This document shows, piece after piece, positions 33,581-40,657 of a stretch of 40,657 bases of DNA (its first letter is position 1; each line of letters opens with the position of its first letter). Origin of the DNA: Nitrosomonas sp. GTDB taxonomy: Bacteria > Pseudomonadota > Gammaproteobacteria > Burkholderiales > Nitrosomonadaceae. Where the stretch lies: positions 1 to 40,657 of the forward strand of contig JAJSDU010000026.1 of the NCBI GenBank assembly GCA_028577615.1, given 5' to 3'. The notes under the pieces were generated by a model. That model searched no databases. It was not told the DNA's origin and saw only the letters and a list, made by a program, of their open reading frames with translations. A program made the translations under genes and the position numbers.

Positions 33581-35500
33581 TTGAATAATTTGATCAAAAA
33601 TATGGCCATTTGGCTAGTGATTGCACTGATTTTGATGACAGTATTCAATCAATTCAGTGTTCGTCAGCAAACACAGGTGCCGATTGATTACTCGCAGTTC
33701 ATTTCTGAGTTGAATCAGGGGCGAATTGCAAAAGTGGTCATCGACGGTCGTACTTTAAGAGGTATTAAATCGGATGGCAGACGTTTTACGACATATGCAC
33801 CTTCTGATCCCTGGCTGGTCAGCGACTTGCTGAAATCCGGGGTCGTTGTAGAGGCGAGGCCGGAAGAAGAGCCTTCCCTTCTGATGAGCATATTTATTTC
33901 CTGGTTCCCGATGTTGCTTCTGATCGCAGTATGGATTTTTTTCATGCGACAAATGCAGGGCGGTGGCAGGAATGGTGGGGCATTTTCATTTGGGAAAAGT
34001 AAAGCGAGAATGCTGGATAAATCCCAGAATCATGTCACATTCAACGATGTGGCCGGCTGTGAGGAAGCAAAAGAAGAGGTTGCTGAGCTAGTAGAATTCC
34101 TGCGCGACCCTTCAAGATTCCAGAAGCTGGGTGGGCGGATACCACGTGGTGTACTGATGGTGGGCAGCCCTGGAACCGGTAAGACGTTACTGGCCCGTGC
34201 AATTGCTGGTGAAGCTCAAGTGCCGTTTTTCAGTATTTCCGGTTCGGATTTTGTGGAAATGTTTGTCGGCGTGGGCGCGTCCAGAGTCCGTGACATGTTT
34301 GAACAAGCCAAAAAACATGCGCCCTGTATCATTTTTATTGATGAGATTGATGCGGTTGGTCGTCAACGGGGTGCGGGCCTCGGTGGTGGCAATGATGAGC
34401 GCGAACAGACACTTAATCAGCTACTTGTGGAAATGGATGGATTCGAGGGCGCGTTGGGTGTTATCGTGATTGCTGCAACTAATCGTCCTGATGTTCTTGA
34501 TCCGGCCTTGTTACGACCAGGCCGTTTCGATCGTCAGGTGACAGTGCCACTGCCGGATATCCGCGGTCGCGAGCAAATTCTGAATGTGCATATGCGCAAA
34601 GTACCTTTGGCGCCTGATGTCAAAGCAGACATACTTGCGCGCGGTACGCCAGGAATGTCTGGTGCGGATTTGGCAAATCTCGTTAACGAAGCCGCTTTGT
34701 TTGCGGCGCGGAAGAATAAGCGGCTGGTGGATATGGAGGATTTTGAGAACGCCAAAGACAAAATCTTTATGGGTGCTGAAAGGCGTTCGGTTGTCATGCC
34801 GGAGCATGAGCGTAGAAATACAGCTTATCATGAATCAGGTCATGCTGTTGTCGCCTATCTGTTGCCCAGGACCGATCCGGTGCATAAAGTAACAATTATT
34901 CCGAGGGGACGTGCCTTGGGGGTGACGATGCAGCTGCCGACAGAAGATCGTTTCAGTATGGAAAAAGAAGAGATTCTGCAAAAGCTGGCCGTTATGTTTG
35001 GTGGACGTATTGCGGAAGAAGTGTTTATGAATCAGATGACAACGGGCGCTTCGAATGACTTTGAGCGCGCGACTGAGCTGGCGCGTCAAATGGTAACGCA
35101 ATGGGGGATGTCGGAAACACTTGGTCCGATGGTCTATGGCGAGAATGAAGGTGAAGTCTTTTTGGGGCGTTCTGTGACAACGCATAAAAACCTCAGTGAA
35201 GCAACGATGCAGAAAGTTGATGCTGAAATACGCCGAATCATTGATGCGCAATATGCGCTTGCACGTAAATTGATCGAGGAAAATAAGGATAAGATCGAGG
35301 CCATGACGCAAGCATTGCTGGAATGGGAAACTATCGACAGCGATCAGATTAAAGACATCATGGAAGGAAGGCCGCCACGCCCGCCCAAACCACCACAATC
35401 AGCGATTGAGAAAACAGTGGAAGAGGCTTCTCCGGTAGAGGCTGTTACTGGTGATGAATCAGATATTCCACCTCAGGAGGCAGTAAAAGGAACCGATTAG
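33581..35500 (+). CDS. ftsH: ATP-dependent membrane zinc protease FtsH
   Basis: A 639-residue FtsH. Two membrane helices (about 7-25 and 102-122) flank a small periplasmic domain. The AAA module has Walker A GSPGTGKT (195-202), Walker [14 protein letters not shown], and the second region of homology [20 protein letters not shown]. The peptidase has HESGH (417-421) and a tail ending in an acidic, proline-rich stretch. It degrades membrane and short-lived cytosolic proteins. TTG 33581 is the start, with AGAGGAG at about 33569-33575. A strong terminator follows the stop by 42 bp. Confidence 0.97.
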   Translation: MNNLIKNMAIWLVIALILMTVFNQFSVRQQTQVPIDYSQFISELNQGRIAKVVIDGRTLRGIKSDGRRFTTYAPSDPWLVSDLLKSGVVVEARPEEEPSLLMSIFISWFPMLLLIAVWIFFMRQMQGGGRNGGAFSFGKSKARMLDKSQNHVTFNDVAGCEEAKEEVAELVEFLRDPSRFQKLGGRIPRGVLMVGSPGTGKTLLARAIAGEAQVPFFSISGSDFVEMFVGVGASRVRDMFEQAKKHAPCIIFIDEIDAVGRQRGAGLGGGNDEREQTLNQLLVEMDGFEGALGVIVIAATNRPDVLDPALLRPGRFDRQVTVPLPDIRGREQILNVHMRKVPLAPDVKADILARGTPGMSGADLANLVNEAALFAARKNKRLVDMEDFENAKDKIFMGAERRSVVMPEHERRNTAYHESGHAVVAYLLPRTDPVHKVTIIPRGRALGVTMQLPTEDRFSMEKEEILQKLAVMFGGRIAEEVFMNQMTTGASNDFERATELARQMVTQWGMSETLGPMVYGENEGEVFLGRSVTTHKNLSEATMQKVDAEIRRIIDAQYALARKLIEENKDKIEAMTQALLEWETIDSDQIKDIMEGRPPRPPKPPQSAIEKTVEEASPVEAVTGDESDIPPQEAVKGTD

Positions 35501-35541
35501 GCATGTATAGGTTATCTTTGGCTTAAAGCGGTACGTGTATT

Positions 35542-35586
35542 AAAACGGGATACGATTATTATAAATCGTATCCCGTTTTTGTTTTT
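35542..35586 (+). terminator. Strong Rho-independent terminator after ftsH
   Basis: AAAACGGGATACGATT (35542-35557) pairs fully with AATCGTATCCCGTTTT (35564-35579) across a 6-nt loop. A T-rich tract (TTTTTG then TTTTT) follows. It separates ftsH from folP. Confidence 0.92.
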
Positions 35587-35698
35587 ATAGCTACCGCATA
35601 TCAAAATTGGCAATAATGTCTTTTTTCGCTGAGTAATGGCTGGAAGCAGGGTTATAAAAAAACGAATTTTGGGGTACGATGAGTAGCCTAATTTATCA

Positions 35699-36532
35699 AT
35701 GAATATCCAAATGCGCCGGATTACTTTTTCCAAAAAACCGCTTATCATGGGCGTGATTAATATCACGCCGGATTCCTTTTCAGACGGCGGTAAATTTTTC
35801 TCGATTGATGCTGCGCTGCAACAAGCAAAAAAACTTGTCGATGAAGGTGCGGATATTTTGGATATCGGCGGTGAATCAACCCGGCCTGGTAGTATGTCGG
35901 TTGATGTTAGCGAGGAAATGAGGCGCGTATCTTCGTTATTGGAAGTACTGGTCAATGAAAATATACCGGTTTCGGTTGATACTTCCAAGCCCGAGATCAT
36001 GCAATATGCCATAGCGGCGGGAGCAGCCATAATCAATGATGTCAATGCGTTACGCGCTCCCGGCGCATTAGAAACAGTGGCAGCGAGTGATTTGGTTTCA
36101 GTGTGTATGATGCACATGCAGGGTACGCCATCCAGTATGCAGGATAATCCAGAGTACGCTAATATTATCGATGAAGTCATGGTTTTCCTGGATGATCGTA
36201 TTCAAGCTGCTATGGCACACGGTATAACACGTGATCGCATAATTATTGATCCCGGCTTTGGTTTTGGTAAGACCTTGCAGCACAATTTTTTACTGTTGAG
36301 AGGTCTGAAGCAATTTAGTCGACTTGGTGTTTCCGTTCTGGCTGGAATTTCACGAAAGTCAATGCTCGGAATGATTACAGGAAATCCGGTCCATCAACGC
36401 ATACATGAAAGTGTGGCTGCGGCTATGCTTGCAGCCATCAATGGTGCGGACATAGTGCGGGTGCATGATGTAAAAGCAACTAAAGATGCATTGGCGATTT
36501 ATCATGCCATGCAGGAAGTCGGCGTAGAATAA
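35699..36532 (+). CDS. folP: Dihydropteroate synthase
   Basis: A 277-residue DHPS. Signature 1 NITPDSFSDGG is at 21-31, followed by DIGGESTRPGS, VSVDTSKPE and the C-terminal IDPGFGFGKT and GISRKSMLG. It condenses pABA with dihydropterin pyrophosphate in folate synthesis. ATG 35699 lacks a clear ribosome binding site and ATG 35711 is an alternative start. A promoter must lie in the 112 bp after the ftsH terminator, but no consensus pair stands out. glmM starts 24 bp past its stop, the usual ftsH-folP-glmM order. Confidence 0.96.
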   Translation: MNIQMRRITFSKKPLIMGVINITPDSFSDGGKFFSIDAALQQAKKLVDEGADILDIGGESTRPGSMSVDVSEEMRRVSSLLEVLVNENIPVSVDTSKPEIMQYAIAAGAAIINDVNALRAPGALETVAASDLVSVCMMHMQGTPSSMQDNPEYANIIDEVMVFLDDRIQAAMAHGITRDRIIIDPGFGFGKTLQHNFLLLRGLKQFSRLGVSVLAGISRKSMLGMITGNPVHQRIHESVAAAMLAAINGADIVRVHDVKATKDALAIYHAMQEVGVE

Positions 36533-36556
36533 ATTATTGTTTAAGGGTTAAGGATA

Positions 36557-37924
36557 TTGACTAAGAAACTTTTTGGAACTGATGGAATCAGAGGGCGCGT
36601 TGGAGAAAACCCGATAACACCTGAACGTATTTTACATCTCGGCTATTCTGCGGGGAAGGTTTTTTCCGCCATGGATTGGCATCTCAAGAAAGGTGAGCGC
36701 CCTGTTGTATTGATAGGAAAAGACACGCGCATATCGGGCTATATGCTTGAATCTGCTCTTGAAGCGGGATTGTCGGCGGCCGGTGTCGATGTGCTCTTGT
36801 CAGGGCCTATGCCAACGTCAGCGATTGCTTATCTGATCCGAGCGTTAAGATTGCAGGCAGGTATTGTCATTTCGGCCTCACATAATTTTTATGAAGACAA
36901 CGGTCTTAAATTTTTCTCGCAAGACGGTGTCAAGCTGCCGGATGAGATAGAAGCGCAGATTGAAGCTGGAATAGAATTACCAATTAAAACGATGCCTTCC
37001 GCTCAGTTAGGAAAAGTACAGCGAATTAAGGATGCAAGCGGACGTTATATAGAATTCTGTAAGAGCACGTTTCCATATCGACTTGATTTGAGAGGGTTGC
37101 GTATCGTTGTCGATTGCGCGCACGGTGCGACCTATCATATTGCCGGGCATGTATTTCATGAACTGGGGGCAGAAGTTATTACCATTGGAACTGAGCCTAA
37201 TGGATTGAATATAAACTATGAATGTGGCGCAACGCATTGCACGACGCTGCAGGATGCAGTTAAGTTACATCGAGCTGACCTTGGTATAGCGCTTGATGGT
37301 GATGGTGATCGTGTAATCATGGTTGACGAGCACGGCACATTATTCGATGGCGATCAGCTGGTTTATATTATTGCTAAACATCGACTTCAGCAGGGTGCTC
37401 TCAAGGGCGGAGTTGTGGGCACATTAATGACAAATCTCGCTATTGAAAATGGCTTCAAGCAGCTATCAATTCCATTCCTGCGTGCAAAGGTCGGTGATCG
37501 CTATGTCATGGAAAAGTTGTGTGAAAATGACTGGTATCTGGGAGGAGAAAGTTCCGGACACATTATTTGCAGGGACAGGCACACAACTGGAGACGGTATT
37601 ATTTCTGCTCTGCAGGTATTGTACGCCTTGCGCGATAATAATCAGGCAATTTCCGAGTTGGTGAAGGAAGTCAAGCTATACCCGCAACGATTAATTAATG
37701 TAAAAATAAATCGATCGTTTAAGTTCAGCGAGGACAGCTCGATTCAGAAAGTGATTGGAGATGCGGAATCGGATTTGAATGCAAAGGGTCGTGTGCTGTT
37801 GCGTGCTTCGGGCACTGAACCTGTGATTAGAGTTATGGTTGAAGGAGAATCCGACCAGAAAGTGAATTTTTGGGCAAACCGGATAGCTGATGCTGTACAG
37901 AAAACCTGTAATGGCTCGGATTAA
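36557..37924 (+). CDS. glmM: Phosphoglucosamine mutase
   Basis: A 455-residue alpha-D-phosphohexomutase. It begins [19 protein letters not shown]. The phosphoserine loop is [12 protein letters not shown] (catalytic Ser108), the metal loop LDGDGDRV, the sugar loop GGESSGHI, and the phosphate site [15 protein letters not shown]. It converts glucosamine-6-phosphate to glucosamine-1-phosphate for UDP-GlcNAc. The residue after SASHN is Phe, where many relatives have Pro. The start is TTG 36557 with AAGGAT seven bases upstream. It ends 99 bp before the pstS start. Confidence 0.96.
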   Translation: MTKKLFGTDGIRGRVGENPITPERILHLGYSAGKVFSAMDWHLKKGERPVVLIGKDTRISGYMLESALEAGLSAAGVDVLLSGPMPTSAIAYLIRALRLQAGIVISASHNFYEDNGLKFFSQDGVKLPDEIEAQIEAGIELPIKTMPSAQLGKVQRIKDASGRYIEFCKSTFPYRLDLRGLRIVVDCAHGATYHIAGHVFHELGAEVITIGTEPNGLNINYECGATHCTTLQDAVKLHRADLGIALDGDGDRVIMVDEHGTLFDGDQLVYIIAKHRLQQGALKGGVVGTLMTNLAIENGFKQLSIPFLRAKVGDRYVMEKLCENDWYLGGESSGHIICRDRHTTGDGIISALQVLYALRDNNQAISELVKEVKLYPQRLINVKINRSFKFSEDSSIQKVIGDAESDLNAKGRVLLRASGTEPVIRVMVEGESDQKVNFWANRIADAVQKTCNGSD

Positions 37925-37947
37925 GATTGCTCGTGTATAAAACGGTT

Positions 37948-37980
37948 TGTCATTAAAATGTAACAAATCTGTCATACAAT
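37948..37980 (+). promoter_or_regulatory. Candidate Pho box (PhoB site)
   Basis: Three tandem units, TGTCAT at 37948, TGTAAC at 37959 and TGTCAT at 37970, have a strict 11-bp period with AT-rich 5-bp spacers. This is the geometry of the PhoB recognition sequence (repeats of CTGTCAT spaced by four or five A/T). A TACAAT (37975-37980) could be a -10. It lies 44-76 bp upstream of the pstS start. Confidence 0.7.
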
Positions 37981-38023
37981 GCGTCCACTGATTAAAAGTC
38001 AAATCTTTGGAGAAAGAATAGAA

Positions 38024-39028
38024 ATGCTGAAATTATTGAGTAAGAAATTAACCGGAATCGGCGTTGTTTTGGGGGCGTGTATATTTTGTTTTGATCTTGC
38101 ACACTCCAGTCCAATTGTCAGAATAGACGGATCGAGTACTGTCTATCCGATTACAGAAGCCGTTGCGGAAGATTTTCAAATTGCAAAACGTGGTGCGATA
38201 CGTGTTACTGTAGGTATTTCCGGTACTGGCGGTGGGTTCAAAAAATTTTGTCGTGGTGAGTTGGATATCGTCAATGCATCTCGCCCAATCACTGAGCTGG
38301 AAATGGAGTCTTGCAGAAAAACTGGCGTGCAATATGTTGAAATGCCGATCGCAATTGATGCATTGACGGTTGTAGTGAATCCACGAAACACATGGAGTAG
38401 AACCATGACTGTTGATGAGCTCAGGCAATTCTGGGAGCCTGCGGCGCAAGGTAAAATAAACACTTGGAATCAAGTGAATCCTGCATGGCCGGACGAGCGA
38501 ATCAAGTTATTCGGACCGGGCGCGGATTCCGGAACTTTCGAGTATTTTACCGAGGCTATAGTTGGCCGGGCAAAATCCAGCCGGGGGGATTTTACTGCGT
38601 CAGAGGATGATAATGTTCTGGTGCAGGGTGTGGCCAGCGATATGTATGCGTTAGGTTTTTTTGGATTTGCCTATTATATCGAAAATAGCAGACGCGTTAA
38701 TGCCGTCGCGATAGATAGCGGCAATGGTGGAGTATTGCCGTCAACGGATACTGTAAAAGATGGAAGTTATCAGCCATTATCGCGTCCGGTATTCATTTAT
38801 GTAAATGCACGTTCGACAACAAAACCAGAGGTGCGCGATTTTGTGAAATTTTTTATGGATAATGCAGTTGAGCTGGTATCTGAAGTGAAATATTTTCCAC
38901 TCTCCCTTAACGTCTATAAGCTGAATCTCGAGAATATGGAAAAAAATAAGTTTGGCAGCGTATTTGCTGGTGAATCAGAAGTGAACGTTAATATTGAAGA
39001 AGTAATGAAACACGAGGCGAGATTATGA
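38024..39028 (+). CDS. pstS: PstS-like phosphate-binding protein
   Basis: A 334-residue periplasmic solute-binding protein of the PstS/SphX type. A signal peptide covers residues 1 to about 28. The phosphate loop DGSSTVYPITEAVA (35-48) follows, then GTGGGFKKFCRGELDIVNASRPI and GPGADSGTFEYFTEA. ATG 38024 has GGAGA at 38009-38013; the frame is open to 37979 but that ATG falls inside the Pho-box-like repeats. It delivers phosphate to a PstCAB importer, but no pstC, pstA or pstB follows: the next gene is unrelated. It could alternatively bind another oxyanion. The Pho box upstream supports phosphate. Confidence 0.9.
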   Translation: MLKLLSKKLTGIGVVLGACIFCFDLAHSSPIVRIDGSSTVYPITEAVAEDFQIAKRGAIRVTVGISGTGGGFKKFCRGELDIVNASRPITELEMESCRKTGVQYVEMPIAIDALTVVVNPRNTWSRTMTVDELRQFWEPAAQGKINTWNQVNPAWPDERIKLFGPGADSGTFEYFTEAIVGRAKSSRGDFTASEDDNVLVQGVASDMYALGFFGFAYYIENSRRVNAVAIDSGNGGVLPSTDTVKDGSYQPLSRPVFIYVNARSTTKPEVRDFVKFFMDNAVELVSEVKYFPLSLNVYKLNLENMEKNKFGSVFAGESEVNVNIEEVMKHEARL

Positions 39029-39333
39029 CGGGATAAAGTCACACTTTTCATCAGGCTATGATGAGTTCTGATAGTTAACTAGAGCTTCAAAACAGTATGT
39101 CGAAGATATTTTGATCTAATCTGACATTTACTGTATCACTTCGGATCATCTGATTCCCGTTGATCTGTTTTTCTCGTGCAGCTGGCTTTTGTGGCAGTCA
39201 AATCGTTCGATTATTCTGGATAATTTGTTATACAATCTCCAGTTGTCTTGTTCGAGCAGTATTGCGCCGGGGATATAAAGTATAGAGTAGCGAATTAATT
39301 GTGTTGTGTTTACAGAGATAAATTGGAGAGAAT
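39029..39333. other. Intergenic region upstream of the His-rich gene
   Basis: No gene is visible in these 305 bases. A short dyad (TCATCA / TGATGA, 39048-39064) follows pstS but has no T tract. TATAAA (39274-39279) is a possible -10 for the next gene, without a well-spaced -35. Confidence 0.4.
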
Positions 39334-40083
39334 ATGAAGGATATATCCAGACATAAATGGGTAAAAAAATTGGGCGGCGCTATTTTAGTCACGTTTCTGG
39401 CAGTGCCTGCTTATGCGCAGCTCATGCTTGCACACGAGGGGCATCACGATGCGGGTGGATGTGAAATAAAAAATGGTGAATTTCCTATCGCATTCAGCGC
39501 ATATGAAGTGCCTGAAGGTAATATACCGCCGTTGCACTCATACTGTAAAAATATTCCTACTCCAGGAAAAGTGCAGTTGACTGTAGAATTGTCTGACTGG
39601 GATTCGCGAGAAATACCATTGGCTGTTCGGTTGGTCGAGGCGGGTCATGCTGGTCACGGTGCCAGCCACACAGATAAAAAGACATCAACAGGAAATAAAA
39701 TTGACTCTGATCATGGTGGACACGATATACATGATCATGAGGATCATGTGATGGAGCATGAGGGGGCTGGCCATTCAGATCCAGGTGCCGCAGAACATGG
39801 TATCAATTACATTCCATATATGAAGAACCCTTCGGGCATTATTGTTGTTTCGGCAGATTTGAAAAAGGGGAATTATGAAATTCTTCTGGAAAGAAAGGAT
39901 GATGCAGGGAATGTGATCGTGGCTGGACGTATACCGTTTGCAGTTGGTGGAAGCGGGGGGGGGCACGCAGGTCATGGCGGTGGATTCGGAATGATGGAAA
40001 TCGGTTTGTTGATTATTGTTGCTGGCGGTGCTGGTTTTTATTTTATGAGTCGTAAAAAGAAAAGTGAAGAAAATAAGTCGTAA
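39334..40083 (+). CDS. Histidine-rich periplasmic, membrane-anchored protein of unknown function
   Basis: A 249-residue exported protein. The signal peptide ends near Ala28 (AYA^Q). An N-terminal part begins LAHEGHHDAGG. A beta-rich segment follows (GKVQLTVELSDWDSREIPLAVRLVE), then a His/Asp-rich tract (HAGHGASH, DHGGHDIHDHEDH) and a second beta-rich segment (GIIVVSADLKKGNYEILLE). A glycine-histidine linker (GGGHAGHGGG) precedes a C-terminal membrane helix (about 222-240) with a lysine-rich cytoplasmic end. Two cysteines (43 and 64) could form a disulfide. The His content suggests metal (copper, iron or zinc) binding; this is inference. ATG 39334 has GGAGAG at 39325-39330. It directly precedes hao on the same strand. 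Confidence 0.85.
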   Translation: MKDISRHKWVKKLGGAILVTFLAVPAYAQLMLAHEGHHDAGGCEIKNGEFPIAFSAYEVPEGNIPPLHSYCKNIPTPGKVQLTVELSDWDSREIPLAVRLVEAGHAGHGASHTDKKTSTGNKIDSDHGGHDIHDHEDHVMEHEGAGHSDPGAAEHGINYIPYMKNPSGIIVVSADLKKGNYEILLERKDDAGNVIVAGRIPFAVGGSGGGHAGHGGGFGMMEIGLLIIVAGGAGFYFMSRKKKSEENKS

Positions 40084-40097
40084 ACAAGTGTAATATT

Positions 40098-40114
40098 TTT
40101 CTAATCATTAGAAA
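40098..40114. promoter_or_regulatory. Dyad upstream of the hao promoter
   Basis: TTTCTAAT-C-ATTAGAAA is a perfect 8-bp inverted repeat with one central base. It lies 23 bp upstream of a consensus -35 (40138) and 15 bp after the His-rich gene's stop. Its single-base centre suits a protein-binding site better than an RNA hairpin. Confidence 0.45.
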
Positions 40115-40137
40115 GTGATTGCTAACGAGAAAACGAC

Positions 40138-40166
40138 TTGACAGTGTGAAGTTGAGGCAGTAGTCT
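40138..40166 (+). promoter_or_regulatory. Candidate sigma70 promoter for hao
   Basis: TTGACA (40138-40143) matches the -35 consensus exactly. A 17-bp spacer is followed by TAGTCT (40161-40166), a poor -10 that keeps the first two and last consensus bases. It would give a leader of roughly 165 nt before the hao start. Confidence 0.55.
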
Positions 40167-40193
40167 GGTTATTTGGATGGGAGGTGCTGGTAT

Positions 40194-40217
40194 GGGCTGT
40201 TCTGGGTAATGGGCGGG
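40194..40217 (+). promoter_or_regulatory. Canonical G-quadruplex motif in the hao leader
   Basis: Four GGG runs at 40194, 40204, 40211 and 40215 are separated by loops of 7, 4 and 1 bases, fulfilling the standard G3N1-7 rule. It is on the coding strand, inside the predicted leader RNA, 122 bp upstream of the hao ATG. A further GGG run (40179-40181) lies upstream and could substitute for one. Confidence 0.6.
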
Positions 40218-40339
40218 TATGAGGAGATGCGCGAGTAGGGAAGCGCGGATGCCATTGAAGGGATGGTGAGGCGAAGGCACCGAGAAGAGGGAAGAAGAAC
40301 TGATTGGGACTGAAACAGGAAAACATAAAGGAGAGAGAG

Positions 40340-40657
40340 ATGATTTCCAAGCTGTGGCTTAAGTTGGCCATGTTTGCGGGCGCGCTGGCGCTGGCAGGAG
40401 CTGTGCATGCAGCAGTACCGAGCGTGCCGGATGTAACGTATGAAGCATTGGGTTTGGACAGGAGCGCGACGCCGAAGCAATTGCACGAAGCGTTGGTGAA
40501 GCGTTACAAGGATCCTGAGCAAGGGTTCGGGAAAGGCACGATGGGCGATTACTGGGAGCCGATTCAGCTGAGTACTTACATGGATCCGGCGACATTTTAT
40601 GAGCCGCCGGTATCGATGAGAGACAAAGCGGATCGCAAGGAATGCGTGGAATGTCAC
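40340..40657 (+). CDS. hao: Hydroxylamine oxidoreductase (HAO), N-terminal part, cut by window end
   Basis: The first 106 codons of an octahaem HAO. A signal peptide (cleavage near Ala24, VHA^A) precedes [42 protein letters not shown] and [12 protein letters not shown], closely matching the mature N-terminus of Nitrosomonas HAO as I recall it. The window ends at CVECH (102-106), the first haem-binding motif. In ammonia oxidisers HAO is a periplasmic trimer that oxidises hydroxylamine, passing electrons to cytochrome c554. ATG 40340 has AAGGAGAG at 40328-40335. The rest of the gene, and any orf2-cycA-cycB genes downstream, lie outside the window. The coding strand is markedly G-rich, leaving a long spurious open frame on the opposite strand. 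Confidence 0.93.
   Translation, partial: MISKLWLKLAMFAGALALAGAVHAAVPSVPDVTYEALGLDRSATPKQLHEALVKRYKDPEQGFGKGTMGDYWEPIQLSTYMDPATFYEPPVSMRDKADRKECVECH

Noticed and set aside
34163-34186. Ser in place of Pro in the FtsH Walker A motif (GSPGTGKT)
   Set aside because: This variation is within the range I know for betaproteobacterial FtsH and keeps the catalytic Lys-Thr.
40169-40657. Long open frame on the minus strand opposite the hao leader and gene start
   Set aside because: It results from the G-rich, stop-poor composition of hao; it has no ribosome binding site and the plus-strand product is clearly HAO.
1-40657. CRISPR arrays, tRNA or rRNA genes, complete insertion sequences
   Set aside because: I saw no regularly spaced repeats, no cloverleaf-like conserved tRNA segments, no rRNA sequence and no transposase gene.

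Overview
This window looks like chromosome of an ammonia-oxidising betaproteobacterium of the Nitrosomonas type. The strongest clue is the right edge, where an open reading frame begins with a secretion signal and the N-terminal sequence of hydroxylamine oxidoreductase (HAO) and is cut by the window end exactly at its first c-type haem motif. The housekeeping order carA-carB-greA, yhbY/rlmE-ftsH-folP-glmM also fits a beta/gammaproteobacterium. These assignments come from recognising protein families by eye; no database search was run.

Layout. 25-3317: ovoA-ovoB, a two-gene operon for the thiol-histidine antioxidant ovothiol. 3354-5111: a 59-residue conserved-looking gene on the minus strand, an AT-rich gene-poor stretch, and the orphan C-terminal half of a KamA-family radical SAM enzyme (pseudogene). 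5112-5795: membrane zinc metallopeptidase. 5869-16004: eleven tightly packed, often overlapping genes for a type II secretion-like machine (gspG, gspF, gspE, PilM/PilN/PilO-like and GspC/PilP-like assembly proteins, a lipoprotein secretin with N-terminal helical repeats and a cohesin-like C-terminus, and three more pilin-like proteins, the last lacking the usual Glu5). 16021-17406: cysG (siroheme). 17407-19285: accessory patch with palindromic repeats, two small ORFs, a Rid-family gene and a 239-bp MITE-like element. 19286-22350: sbcB and ilvA. 22475-23527: coiled-coil membrane protein of unknown role. 23562-27326 (minus): beta-CASP metallo-hydrolase, bioA and a Mut7-C protein. 27481-37924: carA, carB, greA, yhbY (minus), rlmE, ftsH, folP, glmM, with a strong terminator after ftsH. 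37948-39028: an apparent Pho box and a pstS-like phosphate-binding protein. 39334-40657: a histidine-rich, membrane-anchored periplasmic protein followed by hao, with a probable sigma70 promoter, a dyad and a canonical G-quadruplex motif in the hao upstream/leader region.

How the parts fit. The secretion cluster is self-contained except that no prepilin peptidase is present, so it must borrow one. CysG supplies siroheme and CarAB carbamoyl phosphate. The right end belongs to energy metabolism: HAO oxidises hydroxylamine in the periplasm, where the His-rich protein is also predicted to lie. The most interesting leads are the His-rich gene next to hao, the G-quadruplex in the hao leader, the hybrid secretion system with a cohesin-like secretin tail and an E5-less pseudopilin, and the MITE-like element.
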